39,176 bases of DNA from an uncultured Clostridia bacterium. Lineage in GTDB: Bacteria; Bacillota; Clostridia; Lachnospirales; Anaerotignaceae. Of this stretch, positions 9,098 through 17,254 are shown in pieces (the first letter of the stretch is position 1; every line of letters starts with the position of its first letter). The stretch spans positions 19,589 to 58,764 of the forward strand of contig CAJUKL010000002.1 in the NCBI GenBank assembly GCA_910587195.1, given 5' to 3'. The position numbers and the translations under genes were made by a program. Under the pieces are notes generated by a model. The model worked only from the letters and a program-made list of their open reading frames with translations, did not search any database and was not told the origin of the DNA.

Positions 9098-9126
9098 AAT
9101 ATAGCATGAAACTCTACAAAAATCAA
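9098..9126 (-). promoter_or_regulatory. Promoter of the DEAD-box helicase
   Basis: On the minus strand: TTGATT, 17-bp spacer, TATATT, with an extended -10 TGC directly upstream. The start site falls near 9091, giving an untranslated leader of about 80 nt. Long leaders are common in cold-regulated helicase genes. Confidence 0.75.
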
Positions 9127-9136
9127 ACACTTTCAC

Positions 9137-9313
9137 GCTTTCTTGAAAGAAAGCTTAGCAAAGAACTTTATGCGAAACTTTGTTTCGCTGCTGTGTGTTG
9201 GAGTGGAATAGTTATTTTAGATGAATGACAACAGAGCACCATCAATTAAAATTTAGAATTTGTACTATGTGTAGAAGATAAAGTTTTTGGTCAAGCTTTT
9301 TTCAAAAAGCTTG
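9137..9313. repeat. Structured intergenic repeat, copy 2
   Basis: Same order as copy 1: hairpin A (GCTTTCT-TGAA-AGAAAGC, 9137-9154), AGCAAAGAACTTT, hairpin B (GCGAAAC...GTTTCGC), the linker with TTGGAGTGGAATAGTTATT and GACAACAGAGCACCAT, ATAAAGTTTTTGGT, and hairpin D ending at 9313. It fills most of the 341-bp gap between the helicase promoter and the 3' end of the MATE gene. The remaining 9314-9353 shows nothing recognisable. Confidence 0.85.
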
Positions 9314-9353
9314 CGGGTTTGGGCAGCGTCTGATAATCATTTTAAACAAAAGA

Positions 9354-10682
9354 TTAATAATGATAAATTTTTCTTTTTGTTGCAAAAAAATAAAGACTGA
9401 CAAATAATGCTAATAACTCTGCTACAATAATTGCTGCCCATATCCCATTTAGCCCAATAAAAAATGGTAATATGAGCACAGAACCAAGTTGAAATATTAA
9501 TGTTCTAGCAAAGGAAATAACAGCAGAGATAACTCCATTATTTAATGCAGTAAAAAATCCAGAACTAAAGATATTAAAGCCTGCTATCATAAAAGAAACA
9601 GCATAGATTCTAAAGCCATTATAAGTAAGGGCAAGCAATTCTTTATCATAGCCTACAAAAATGCTCGCCAAAGGCATAGAAAGCACTTCTGCTAAAATAG
9701 TCAGTAAAACACTAAAAATTGTTGTTAGTTTTAAACTTTTTTGAAATAAATTTTTTAGTTCGTTATGATTTGCTGCTCCATAATGGTAACCAATAATCGG
9801 TGCACTTCCTATGGAATAGCCAATAAATAAAGCTGTAAATATAAAATTTACATACATAATAACTCCATAAGCAGAAATTCCATTTTCTCCTGCCAATTTC
9901 ATCAACTGATAATTGTAAAGAATATTGACAAGTGATGCAGAAAGATTTGTCATCATTTCAGAAGAACCATTGGTACATGTTTTCCATATGATACTTATAT
10001 TCCATTGAAACTTTGCAAAGCGAAGCAGGCTATTATTTTTTCTGGAAAAATAAAACAACGGAACAACACCACCAACCACTTCTCCTAACATAGTTGCTAA
10101 TGCTGCACCAACAAGCCCCCACTGGAATATAACAATAAAAACAAAGTCTAGTATCATGTTTGTTAATCCTGCGGCAACTGATATTTTTAAGCTAAGAGCA
10201 GGTTTTTCTGCCACAATAAAAAAACTTTGAAAAGTAGTTTGCAACATAAAAGCAGTCATAGAAATTAATATAATTCTTCCATAAGTTACACAATATTCTA
10301 TTAAAATGCCTTTTGCACCTAACAATAAAATAATCGGACGTAAAAACAACAAACCTAGCACTGTTACAATAATTCCTAAAATTACAGTTAGACAAATTAG
10401 CATAGTAAAATATTCATTTGCTTTTTGTTTTTTTCCTTCTCCTAAAGTTTTGGCTACAATGGCACTTCCGCCGGTACCTATCATAAATCCTATGGTTACA
10501 ATTCCCATAAAAAAAGGCATAATCAAATTGACGGCAGCAAAATGTGTTTTTCCTACAAAGTTAGAAACAAATAAACCATCTACTACTCCATAAATAGAAG
10601 TACATATCATCATAAGAATAGAAGGTAAAACGAATTTTAGCAAGTTATTATAATTAAAATGGTCTGATAATTGTATTCTCAT
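9354..10682 (-). CDS. MATE-family multidrug efflux transporter
   Basis: 442 residues with about twelve hydrophobic segments in two similar halves, the standard MATE length. Typical features are SILMMICTSIYGVVDGLFVSNFVG in helix 1, IGTGGSAIVAKTLGEGK after helix 2, and in the second half ISAYGVIMYVNFIF and GSAPIIGYHYGAANH. It is an inner-membrane drug or toxin exporter driven by Na+ or H+; MATE substrates cannot be predicted from sequence. The ATG overlaps the stop of the upstream MarR gene by 4 nt (ATGA), so the pump is translationally coupled to its probable regulator. No clear terminator follows apart from repeat copy 2. Confidence 0.92.
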   Translation of the reverse strand: MRIQLSDHFNYNNLLKFVLPSILMMICTSIYGVVDGLFVSNFVGKTHFAAVNLIMPFFMGIVTIGFMIGTGGSAIVAKTLGEGKKQKANEYFTMLICLTVILGIIVTVLGLLFLRPIILLLGAKGILIEYCVTYGRIILISMTAFMLQTTFQSFFIVAEKPALSLKISVAAGLTNMILDFVFIVIFQWGLVGAALATMLGEVVGGVVPLFYFSRKNNSLLRFAKFQWNISIIWKTCTNGSSEMMTNLSASLVNILYNYQLMKLAGENGISAYGVIMYVNFIFTALFIGYSIGSAPIIGYHYGAANHNELKNLFQKSLKLTTIFSVLLTILAEVLSMPLASIFVGYDKELLALTYNGFRIYAVSFMIAGFNIFSSGFFTALNNGVISAVISFARTLIFQLGSVLILPFFIGLNGIWAAIIVAELLALFVSLYFFATKRKIYHY

Positions 10683-11113
10683 AAAAATTCTCCTATTTCC
10701 TTTAAATTTTGCTTAAAATAGTGTAAATATTTTTTGTTTAACTCTAAAAGAACATCGCCTTCCTGTTCTGTCATTTTTTCAAAGATATTTTTTTCTAATT
10801 CTAAGATAGGCGCGATATTTTGTTTTACAAATTCCTCTCCTTTTGGTGTCAAATAAATATGCTTGTCATTTTCCTTTTTTAAAAGATAGCCTTCTTGTTC
10901 TAATTTTTTCATACAAGAATGAATGGTCTGCTTGCTCATATAAAACAAATCACAAATATCTTTTTGAAAGCAGCTACCTCCCATTTCATAAATAGTATAA
11001 AAAATAGAAAATGCACTATTAGACAGCTTTAATTTTACTGCAATCTCATGGTACAATCCGCTTACTTGTCTATGAATGTCATTAAATTCTTTTAATTTTT
11101 GTTCTTTGTTCAT
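10679..11113 (-). CDS. MarR-family transcriptional regulator
   Basis: 144 residues from the preferred start. Two in-frame ATGs are present (11119 and 11113). The purine-rich RBS AAGGGAG ends only about 1 nt before the first but about 7 nt before the second (MNKEQKLKEF), so 11113 is chosen. A winged helix spans about residues 35-100: GGSCFQKDICDLFYMSKQTIHSCMKKLEQEGYLLK is a clear HTH and recognition helix, followed by the wing NDKHIYLTPKGEEF. Terminal helices form the dimer interface. It lies immediately upstream of, and overlaps, the MATE pump gene, and its promoter carries a long palindrome. Auto-repression relieved by a pump substrate is the likely circuit. Confidence 0.92.
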   Translation of the reverse strand: MNKEQKLKEFNDIHRQVSGLYHEIAVKLKLSNSAFSIFYTIYEMGGSCFQKDICDLFYMSKQTIHSCMKKLEQEGYLLKKENDKHIYLTPKGEEFVKQNIAPILELEKNIFEKMTEQEGDVLLELNKKYLHYFKQNLKEIGEFL

Positions 11114-11128
11114 TTTCATTCTCCCTTC

Positions 11129-11166
11129 AGTCCGATTTCATACTTATTGTAGTATGAAATCGGACT
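11129..11166. promoter_or_regulatory. Palindromic operator of the marR-MATE operon
   Basis: AGTCCGATTTCATACT (11129-11144) and AGTATGAAATCGGACT (11151-11166) are perfect 16-bp inverted arms with a 6-bp centre. The palindrome covers the -10 box and most of the spacer of the promoter, an ideal site for a dimeric MarR repressor. Being unusually long, it could also fold in the transcript. Confidence 0.85.
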
Positions 11167-11174
11167 TTTGTCAA
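11146..11174 (-). promoter_or_regulatory. Promoter of the marR-MATE operon
   Basis: Minus strand TTGACA (perfect -35), 17-bp spacer, TACAAT. The start site would be near 11139, so transcription begins inside the operator. Confidence 0.88.
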
Positions 11175-11175
11175 T

Positions 11176-11208
11176 AAAAAAACTGAGAAAAATTTTTCTC
11201 AGTTTTTT
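11176..11208. terminator. Terminator downstream of the coiled-coil gene
   Basis: A perfect palindrome AAAAAACTGAGAAAAA / TTTTTCTCAGTTTTTT (11177-11192 with 11193-11208) with A and T runs on both sides. It ends the minus-strand gene at 11220 and insulates the marR promoter. Confidence 0.8.
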
Positions 11209-11219
11209 CTATAAAAATT

Positions 11220-11510
11220 TTAGGCATAGACATCTACATTTTTTCCTAAGTCTTTTTCTGGTTTTTGTTTTTCATTTTTTTCAATTTTTTCAGCTTCTTT
11301 TGTCTGTTGGCTTTTCATTTCCTGTATTTGCCTTTGTATTTTTTCGATTTGCTTTTTTATTTTTTCTTCTTTTTTCTTATCTTTTGCTTGGATTGCTTTT
11401 TGTTTTTCTGTTTCCAACTGCTGTAGTTTTTGTTCCAAGGATTTGACATCATCTTTACTGCTGCCACTTGGCATACTAGGAACAAATTGATTAATATTGT
11501 TAATATTCAT
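11220..11510 (-). CDS. Small coiled-coil protein, FlxA-like
   Basis: 96 residues. After a short polar N-terminus (MNINNINQFVPSMPSGSS), residues about 20-85 are almost purely Lys, Glu, Gln and Leu/Ile in heptads (DDVKSLEQKLQQLETEKQ ... KIKKQIEKIQRQIQEMKSQ), predicting a long coiled coil. This matches the pattern of FlxA-like small proteins in clostridia, whose function is not established. Start context is excellent (AAGAGGTGAT, 5 nt before ATG). It has its own promoter and terminator, so it is a stand-alone gene. There is no signal peptide or membrane segment. Confidence 0.7.
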   Translation of the reverse strand: MNINNINQFVPSMPSGSSKDDVKSLEQKLQQLETEKQKAIQAKDKKKEEKIKKQIEKIQRQIQEMKSQQTKEAEKIEKNEKQKPEKDLGKNVDVYA

Positions 11511-11529
11511 ACCATCACCTCTTATTCCT

Positions 11530-11557
11530 AGTATAAATAATGTATTTTAAATTGCAA
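11530..11557 (-). promoter_or_regulatory. Promoter of the coiled-coil gene
   Basis: Minus strand TTGCAA, 16-bp spacer, TATACT, about 20 nt upstream of the ATG. It lies just after the kinase stop codon. Confidence 0.6.
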
Positions 11558-11580
11558 TTAAAATGTTATGAAATGCCTTT

Positions 11581-12840
11581 TTATTGTTGTGAAAAGAAAA
11601 AAAGCATATCCAAGCAATACATTCCATTTTTTAATTCTACTTGCATTGTTCCGCCATATTTTTTACAAACCATATCAATATTTTGCAAACCAATTCCCCA
11701 TTCAGGCACCTGTTTTATTTCTTTCCGACAATTATTTTTCACGGACAATACATAAAAATTTTCCTTGCTTTGCCCTTTTACACAAATATATTTTTCATTT
11801 ATCTCATCACTTTCTGCAATCGCATTATCCAATGCATTACAAAGAACAATACACCAATCAATTTCTTTTATCTTTTCTGTAACTTTTAATTTACAATCTA
11901 TTGATATATTTTTTTGTGCTGCCACAGAAAATTTACTATTTAATAAAGCATCTACTATAACATTTCCTGTTTGTATCTCAAAAGATAAATCATCAGAAAT
12001 TTTTTGTAAATCATATAAATAGGCATATGCTTTTTGTGTATGATTTTCTTTTAATAGTTCTGATAAAACAGCAAAATGATTTTTAATATCATGGCGAAAA
12101 GAACGCGTTTTTTCATATCTTATCTGTGCTTCCTGCATATAAATTTTTTGCAAATGATATTGTTGCTTTAATAATTGTATGGTTTGCTCTGCACAAGCTG
12201 ATTTTTTTATATTTTGATAAGCCATAAGAGAAGTAAAAAAGCACACCAACGCAAATAATTGCAATAATAATATACTGGTATGATTAATGACTGGAAATAT
12301 AATGCCTGCTTTATCGTCCCATATAGTTGTATTGCCATAAATTTGATTACTAATAATCCTTTCAACCATAGCAATAAAAAAAACGGGCATCATAAAAAAA
12401 ATTCCTCCTATTGTTATGTTTTTATCAAAATATTTTAACAGTAAAAGTAAAAGGCAAAACGTTAAAATTAACACCACGCCTATGTGGATAATATCTGCAT
12501 ATTGTAAAGCAGAAATTTTAGGAGAATGGCAAAGCAGCCAAAACAAAACAAGTTGCACAAAACCATTACAAATACTATAAATAGAATGTATTAATGCAGC
12601 TACCATAAATTTTTTTAAAAACATTCCCTTTCCATACAAAGATAATACTAAAATCTCCAATATCAGCCAATAAAAACCATTGTTTGTATGCATTTCTATC
12701 TGAAGCAATAAGCTAAAACAAAAAATATAACAAAAACAATGTTTCCACCGAAAAGCTAGATTACAATAACGGCAAAAAAACAAAAACATTACTAAGGGTA
12801 TTATAATAAAATAAATGATATTGCATAGCAAAACATACAT
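11581..12840 (-). CDS. GHKL-family sensor histidine kinase (AgrC-like)
   Basis: 419 residues. The N-terminal half (1 to about 205) consists of about six hydrophobic helices with no soluble sensor domain, as in AgrC/VirS-type kinases. After a short coiled region comes the dimerisation motif RSFRHDIKNHFAVLSELL with phospho-acceptor His250. The N-box is CNALDNAIAE (Asn335/Asn339) and the G-box is GIGLQNIDMVCKKYGG (near 390). The ATPase resembles the HATPase_c_5 (GHKL) type. It forms a two-component pair with the LytTR regulator directly upstream, which it overlaps by 1 nt (TAATG); RBS AAAGGGAGAG. No agrB/agrD-like peptide gene is nearby, so the signal is unknown. Confidence 0.9.
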   Translation of the reverse strand: MYVLLCNIIYFIIIPLVMFLFFCRYCNLAFRWKHCFCYIFCFSLLLQIEMHTNNGFYWLILEILVLSLYGKGMFLKKFMVAALIHSIYSICNGFVQLVLFWLLCHSPKISALQYADIIHIGVVLILTFCLLLLLLKYFDKNITIGGIFFMMPVFFIAMVERIISNQIYGNTTIWDDKAGIIFPVINHTSILLLQLFALVCFFTSLMAYQNIKKSACAEQTIQLLKQQYHLQKIYMQEAQIRYEKTRSFRHDIKNHFAVLSELLKENHTQKAYAYLYDLQKISDDLSFEIQTGNVIVDALLNSKFSVAAQKNISIDCKLKVTEKIKEIDWCIVLCNALDNAIAESDEINEKYICVKGQSKENFYVLSVKNNCRKEIKQVPEWGIGLQNIDMVCKKYGGTMQVELKNGMYCLDMLFFFSQQ

Positions 12841-13544
12841 TATATTTCTCTCCCTTTGATGTAATATAACATTTTTTCTATAAACTCTTTTTGTTGCAAG
12901 CGAGATACAGGAACTTTTTCCCCATTTTGCATGGTTATAATGGGAGATTCATATTTTTTGATATAATCCATATTTACAATATAACTCCTATGACATTTTA
13001 AAAAACGCTTATCTAATTGTTTTTGAATTTCCTGCAATTTTCCATAATATTCTATTACATCATGTTGAAGATGAAGATATAATTTTCGATTCATTACTTC
13101 ACAATAATAAATTTCCTCTAGTTTGATGGTTTGATAACAATTTTTATTTTGTATTAAAATTCCTTTATTTTCCTTTTGATAGTGTTTGATTGCTCTTTTT
13201 AAAGCATTTTCTAAACGTTTTTGCTCAATGGGCTTATAAATATAATCTAATGCTTCTACTTCAAAAGCATATAAAACATATTCTTTTAAAATAGTAATAA
13301 AAATCAACTCACATTTTTCTGATTGTGCTCTTATTTTTTGTGCAAGTGCAATGCCATCTAAATGTGGCATTTGAATATCTAACAACATTAAATCATAGCA
13401 TAAAGGAGTATTTAATAAATCTAAAGCATCTGTATAGCAAGTAATGCTAAAAAGAATCTCCCATTGTGTCAGTATTTCTGATACTTTTTTTTGCAAATAT
13501 TCACACATTATTTTTTCGTCATCACAAATTGCAATTTTATACAT
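12840..13544 (-). CDS. LytTR-family response regulator
   Basis: 234 residues from the ATG at 13544 (MYKIAICDDEK), where the receiver domain begins. The open frame extends upstream, but that stretch has no homologous character and lies in the preceding gene. The receiver has the acidic pair DD (8-9), phospho-acceptor Asp56 (LMLLDIQMPHLDG) and the conserved Lys near 106. A LytTR DNA-binding domain follows from about residue 135 (IKLEEIYYCEVMNRKLYLH ... RFLKCHRSYIVNMDYI). This family binds direct repeats upstream of virulence, bacteriocin or competence genes. Its first 8 nt overlap the end of the glycosylase gene, so the three genes form one operon. Confidence 0.92.
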   Translation of the reverse strand: MYKIAICDDEKIMCEYLQKKVSEILTQWEILFSITCYTDALDLLNTPLCYDLMLLDIQMPHLDGIALAQKIRAQSEKCELIFITILKEYVLYAFEVEALDYIYKPIEQKRLENALKRAIKHYQKENKGILIQNKNCYQTIKLEEIYYCEVMNRKLYLHLQHDVIEYYGKLQEIQKQLDKRFLKCHRSYIVNMDYIKKYESPIITMQNGEKVPVSRLQQKEFIEKMLYYIKGREI

Positions 13545-14355
13545 TTTTTTCACCACAAAACAAGTCATAATAAAATAAATATTGTTGGATAACACCTTGA
13601 TAACCTTCATAGACAGAAAAGGGAAAACCATTACTATACTGTTTTTCTAATATTTTTTTGATATGGGTATCAATGGGAAATGCTTCCAAATGATGTAGCC
13701 CAAACAAACAAATACAATCTGCAACTTTTTCCCCTACACCATATAAGCTTAGTAATTCCTTTTTTGCTTCATTATAACGCATTTGTTGTATTTTTTCTAT
13801 TTTTTGTGTTTGTAATAAACTTTTTGTGGTTTGTATCACATATTTTCCACGATAACCAAGATTACAATTTTTCAATTCTTGTTCTGTTGCCTGTGACAAG
13901 GCTTCTATACTAGGAAAGGTATAATAAACAACACCATTTTCCTTTCCTTTTTCACCATAAGTTTGACAAAGTAGTTCTATAATCTTTTTAATTCTTTTAA
14001 TATTATTTTGCTGGGAAATCAAAAAAGAAATTATCATTTCCCAACAATCTTGTTTTAAAATTCGTATTCCTTTTCCAAACGCTACAGCTTTTGTTAAATA
14101 TTCATCTGTATGTGGAACGGCATTGACAAATTTTTTATAATCTGTGCCTAAATCAAAATAAGGATACCATATCTTTTCATAATCCTCCTTACTGCAATAA
14201 AATATTACATTTTCGCCATGTTGCTCAATTTCTAAATATTTTCCAAAAGCAATCACATTATATTTATTTTTTTCTAATGCATTACAACGAAAACATTGTC
14301 CGGAATGTGCTATTTTTTCTATCGAAAAATCATGTAAAATTGTTTTTATCATCAT
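13537..14355 (-). CDS. ogg: 8-oxoguanine DNA glycosylase (OGG1-type, HhH-GPD)
   Basis: 272 residues from ATG 14355. The frame is open further upstream, but that part overlaps the promoter. AAGGAGG ends 5 nt before ATGATG, so 14355 (or 14352) is the start. The N-terminal OGG_N domain shows AHSGQCFRCN, like the GQSFRW motif of OGG1. The HhH-GPD part has ISFLISQQNNIKRIKKIIELL, and the hairpin LYGVGEKVADCI supplies catalytic Lys210. Asp229 (FPIDTH) lies 19 residues later, as Lys249/Asp268 do in human OGG1. It excises 8-oxoguanine and nicks the strand (bifunctional glycosylase/lyase). Heading a two-component operon is unusual for a repair enzyme. Confidence 0.9.
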   Translation of the reverse strand: MMIKTILHDFSIEKIAHSGQCFRCNALEKNKYNVIAFGKYLEIEQHGENVIFYCSKEDYEKIWYPYFDLGTDYKKFVNAVPHTDEYLTKAVAFGKGIRILKQDCWEMIISFLISQQNNIKRIKKIIELLCQTYGEKGKENGVVYYTFPSIEALSQATEQELKNCNLGYRGKYVIQTTKSLLQTQKIEKIQQMRYNEAKKELLSLYGVGEKVADCICLFGLHHLEAFPIDTHIKKILEKQYSNGFPFSVYEGYQGVIQQYLFYYDLFCGEKNV

Positions 14356-14377
14356 AACTTCCTCCTTATCTCCCTCT

Positions 14378-14406
14378 ATTTTATAGGAAATAACAAAAAC
14401 TCTCAA
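14378..14406 (-). promoter_or_regulatory. Promoter of the ogg / two-component operon
   Basis: Minus strand TTGAGA, 17-bp spacer, TAAAAT; start site near 14371. This excludes any ogg start upstream of 14371 and supports ATG 14355. Confidence 0.65.
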
Positions 14407-14443
14407 CATTTATGTTTTTATGATTTTTTTCATTATAATTTAA

Positions 14444-14472
14444 TTGTGTTTTTTGGGATAATATTCTATAAT
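14444..14472 (+). promoter_or_regulatory. Promoter of the SpoIID-domain gene
   Basis: TTGTGT, 17-bp spacer, perfect TATAAT. Start site near 14479. It diverges from the ogg promoter with about 40 bp between them. Confidence 0.7.
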
Positions 14473-14511
14473 GATAATGCAAGGATACAGATGAGGAGGA
14501 TACGAAGGAAT

Positions 14512-16224
14512 ATGAAACATCTTCAAAAACTATTGTTTGTAATAGCAATCTTATGCAGTATATGGACAATTCCAGCGTTTGCTTATACTATGCCAGAAAC
14601 CGTACATATTGGATTGTCCAATATTGGAAGTGCTATTACGCTTTCTAACAAAACAATTACCATAGGAGCAGAAGAAAATGGAGTTTATATCAGTGGTGGC
14701 ATTTTACAATCGGACAAAGGATTTACCTTTGCAGCCGGAAGTGGAACCTATGGCGCAATTACACAATATTATGACAGTTATGAAGCAGCAAAACAACAAG
14801 CCAATACTATAAAAAATGCGTTACCTGCTTATACAGGTGGCGGAAAATGGCAATTATATGTTTCTGGCATGACAGGCGACCAACTTAGACAAAAAACTGG
14901 TTTACCTACAGAAAATGTCGCTTCTGTATCAAATATGATATTGATACAATCCAATGGAAAAACGATTGCATTAACCAATCTTATTACTCCACAATTTGGT
15001 GCTGCAAACAGTGATGACAGTATTATTACCATTAACAACAAACAATATCGGGGAAAAATACAGCCTACCCGTGTCAAAGGAGGTAATATTGTTCCTGTCA
15101 ATGCTGTATCTATTGAAGATTATCTTTATGGGGTAATTCCTTGTGAAATGTCCCCAAGCTATGCAGCAGAAGCCTTAAAAGCGCAAGCAGTTGCAGCTAG
15201 AACTTATGCTGTTAAAAAAATTGAAATGAAAGCACATACAGAAAAAGGATATGACCTTTGTGATGGTACACATTGTCAAGCCTATAAGGGAAAAGAAGCA
15301 GAACATCCCGAAACAAACAGCGCAGTAGATGCTACCAAAGGATTGCTTATTTATTATCAGGGAGAACCGATTGAATCTGTGTTTTTTGCCAGCAGTGGCG
15401 GATATACAGAAAACAGTGAAGACATCTGGACTGCTCCTTTACCTTATTTAAAAGCTGTTCCAGACGTCTATGAAGTAGACACCAATACATGGAAAAAACA
15501 ATTTACAGCAGCACAGCTTACCAATTTAACCAGTGCAAAAGGAGATAATATTGGACAAGTAACAGACCTTGTTATTTCAAAAATATCCCTGGGTGGACGG
15601 GTACAGGAATTAAAAATTGTAGGCACTAAAGGCACAAAGGTGCTCACAAAACTACAAATCTGTAGCTATCTTTCTGGACTTCCCACCAAAATGTTTACCA
15701 TCAATGGAAAAGGTAGTGGTGCTAAAACAACTGTTTCTATGAATGTTGCACAATCTGCAACACCAATTACTACAACACCAGTAACAACACCATCTCAAAA
15801 TATCCCTGTTCCAAGCAATACTGGAGATTCGATTGCAGATAATTATGTTATTGGTAGTGATGCACCACTTACTACAGATTTAGAGCCTTTTAGCGTTGAA
15901 ACAAATTATGTTACAAACAATATACCTTTACCGGATATTAATAGGATACCTGCTACTCTACCAGACTTTACTACAACACCTACAACACAAAATACACCTG
16001 TTACAGAAAACACACCTGCTACCAAAGTAGAAAATGTTACTGTTACAGCTGCCTCTACAGGTGCCATCAGCACCAATAATGGAACAGGTGTCTTTACTAT
16101 TGAAGGAAAAGGAAACGGACATGGTGCAGGTATGAGTCAAAAAGGTGCACAAGGTATGGCTTTACAGGGAAATGATTTTTTAACTATTTTGCATCATTAT
16201 TACACCAATGTGACAATACAATAA
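14512..16224 (+). CDS. Secreted SpoIID/LytB-domain protein with a Thr/Pro-rich insert
   Basis: 570 residues from ATG 14512. An alternative start at 14491 would leave only about a 12-nt leader and add MRRIRRN. A signal peptide covers residues 1-24 (LLFVIAILCSIWTIPAFA|YT). Residues about 30-170 include a SPOR-like stretch (YDSYEAAKQQANTIKNAL). The SpoIID catalytic core is clear: YLYGVIPCEMSPSYAAEALKAQAVAARTYA with Glu212 as the lytic transglycosylase acid, then GTHCQAYKG and FFASSGGYTENSEDIW. The last SpoIID motif, GNGHGAGMSQKGAQGMA, normally follows directly. Here it is displaced by about 125 residues of Thr/Pro-rich sequence, and the flank FTI(N/E)GKG is present on both sides (395 and 528). 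The likely role is peptidoglycan glycan cleavage, in sporulation or vegetative wall turnover. Confidence 0.88.
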   Translation: MKHLQKLLFVIAILCSIWTIPAFAYTMPETVHIGLSNIGSAITLSNKTITIGAEENGVYISGGILQSDKGFTFAAGSGTYGAITQYYDSYEAAKQQANTIKNALPAYTGGGKWQLYVSGMTGDQLRQKTGLPTENVASVSNMILIQSNGKTIALTNLITPQFGAANSDDSIITINNKQYRGKIQPTRVKGGNIVPVNAVSIEDYLYGVIPCEMSPSYAAEALKAQAVAARTYAVKKIEMKAHTEKGYDLCDGTHCQAYKGKEAEHPETNSAVDATKGLLIYYQGEPIESVFFASSGGYTENSEDIWTAPLPYLKAVPDVYEVDTNTWKKQFTAAQLTNLTSAKGDNIGQVTDLVISKISLGGRVQELKIVGTKGTKVLTKLQICSYLSGLPTKMFTINGKGSGAKTTVSMNVAQSATPITTTPVTTPSQNIPVPSNTGDSIADNYVIGSDAPLTTDLEPFSVETNYVTNNIPLPDINRIPATLPDFTTTPTTQNTPVTENTPATKVENVTVTAASTGAISTNNGTGVFTIEGKGNGHGAGMSQKGAQGMALQGNDFLTILHHYYTNVTIQ

Positions 16225-16226
16225 AT

Positions 16227-16258
16227 AAAATTCCCCTAGATTTTCTGGGGAATTTTTA
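16227..16258 (+). terminator. Terminator after the SpoIID-domain gene
   Basis: Stem AAAATTCCCC/GGGGAATTTT (16227-16236 with 16247-16256), ending in a T-rich run. Confidence 0.85.
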
Positions 16259-16282
16259 TTTAAAAAAATTGGAGGGAAAAAA

Positions 16283-17254
16283 ATGAAAGAATATCATTGG
16301 GCAACATTAGGTTGTGGTGTCATAGCCAATCAACTAGCCGAAACACTTGCAAAACAAGGTAGAACATTATATGCAGTAGCAAACAGAACACATCAAAAAG
16401 CACTTGCGTTTGCACAAAAATATCATGTCAAAAAAGTATATGATGTCATAGAAGATGTATTTACGGATAAAGAAGTAGACATTATCTATATTTCCACACC
16501 CCATAATACGCATATTTCTTACATCATACAGGCTTTAAAAAATGGAAAACATGTTTTATGTGAAAAATCCATTACCTTAAATGAACAAGAATTAAAACAA
16601 GCAGTTGCATTAGCAAAACAAAATGATTTAATTTTAGCAGAAGCCATGACAATTTATCATATGCCATTATATCAAAAACTGAACGAAATCATACAAAGTG
16701 GCATATTAGGGTCTCTCCGTTTTGTTCAGGTGAATTTTGGAAGTTACAAAGAATATGATATGAAAAATCGTTTTTTTAATAAAAACTTAGCAGGTGGAGC
16801 ATTATTAGATATTGGTGTTTATGCGCTTTCTTTTACAAGGTGGTTTATGTCAGAAAATCCAAAACAAATTACGTCGCAAGTTAAATTTGCACCCACTGGT
16901 GTAGATGAACAAACAGGCATATTGTTGATGAATGAACAACAGGAAATGGCTAGTATTTCTTTATCCCTTCATGCAAAACAACCTAAAAGAGGACTTGCAG
17001 CTTTTGAAAAGGGGTTTATTGAAATCTATGACTATCCAAGAGCAGAACAGGCAAGCATATACTATACAGAACAAGATAAAAAAGAAGTCATTGAAATGGG
17101 AAAAACAGAATATGCTTTATTGTATGAGGTTATGGATATGGAAAAAGCAATTTCTCAAAAAGGAGATATGTATTTACAATATACCATAGATGTTATGGAA
17201 CAAATGACAAAATTAAGAAATGACTGGAATATGAAATACCCAGAAGAAGAATAA
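16283..17254 (+). CDS. Gfo/Idh/MocA-family NAD(P)-dependent oxidoreductase
   Basis: 323 residues. The N-terminal Rossmann fold starts WATLGCGVIANQLAETL (GxGxxA-like). The usual EKP motif is EKS (residues 94-96, CEKSITLNEQEL), keeping the catalytic lysine. The C-terminal half carries GGALLDIGVYAL, typical of the dihydrodiol/glucose-fructose oxidoreductase subgroup. It oxidises or reduces a sugar, cyclitol or diol with NAD(P); the substrate cannot be inferred. RBS TTGGAGGG precedes the ATG. It lies just after the terminator of the SpoIID gene, with no clear promoter of its own, so it may depend on read-through or a weak promoter. A short hairpin without a T run (TTGTCTTT/AAGGACAA, about 17260-17281) follows the stop. 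Confidence 0.88.
   Translation: MKEYHWATLGCGVIANQLAETLAKQGRTLYAVANRTHQKALAFAQKYHVKKVYDVIEDVFTDKEVDIIYISTPHNTHISYIIQALKNGKHVLCEKSITLNEQELKQAVALAKQNDLILAEAMTIYHMPLYQKLNEIIQSGILGSLRFVQVNFGSYKEYDMKNRFFNKNLAGGALLDIGVYALSFTRWFMSENPKQITSQVKFAPTGVDEQTGILLMNEQQEMASISLSLHAKQPKRGLAAFEKGFIEIYDYPRAEQASIYYTEQDKKEVIEMGKTEYALLYEVMDMEKAISQKGDMYLQYTIDVMEQMTKLRNDWNMKYPEEE

Noticed and set aside
11168..11446. Phe-rich hydrophobic plus-strand frame
   Set aside because: It is the complement of the Lys/Glu-rich coiled-coil gene; Lys codons read as Phe on the other strand.
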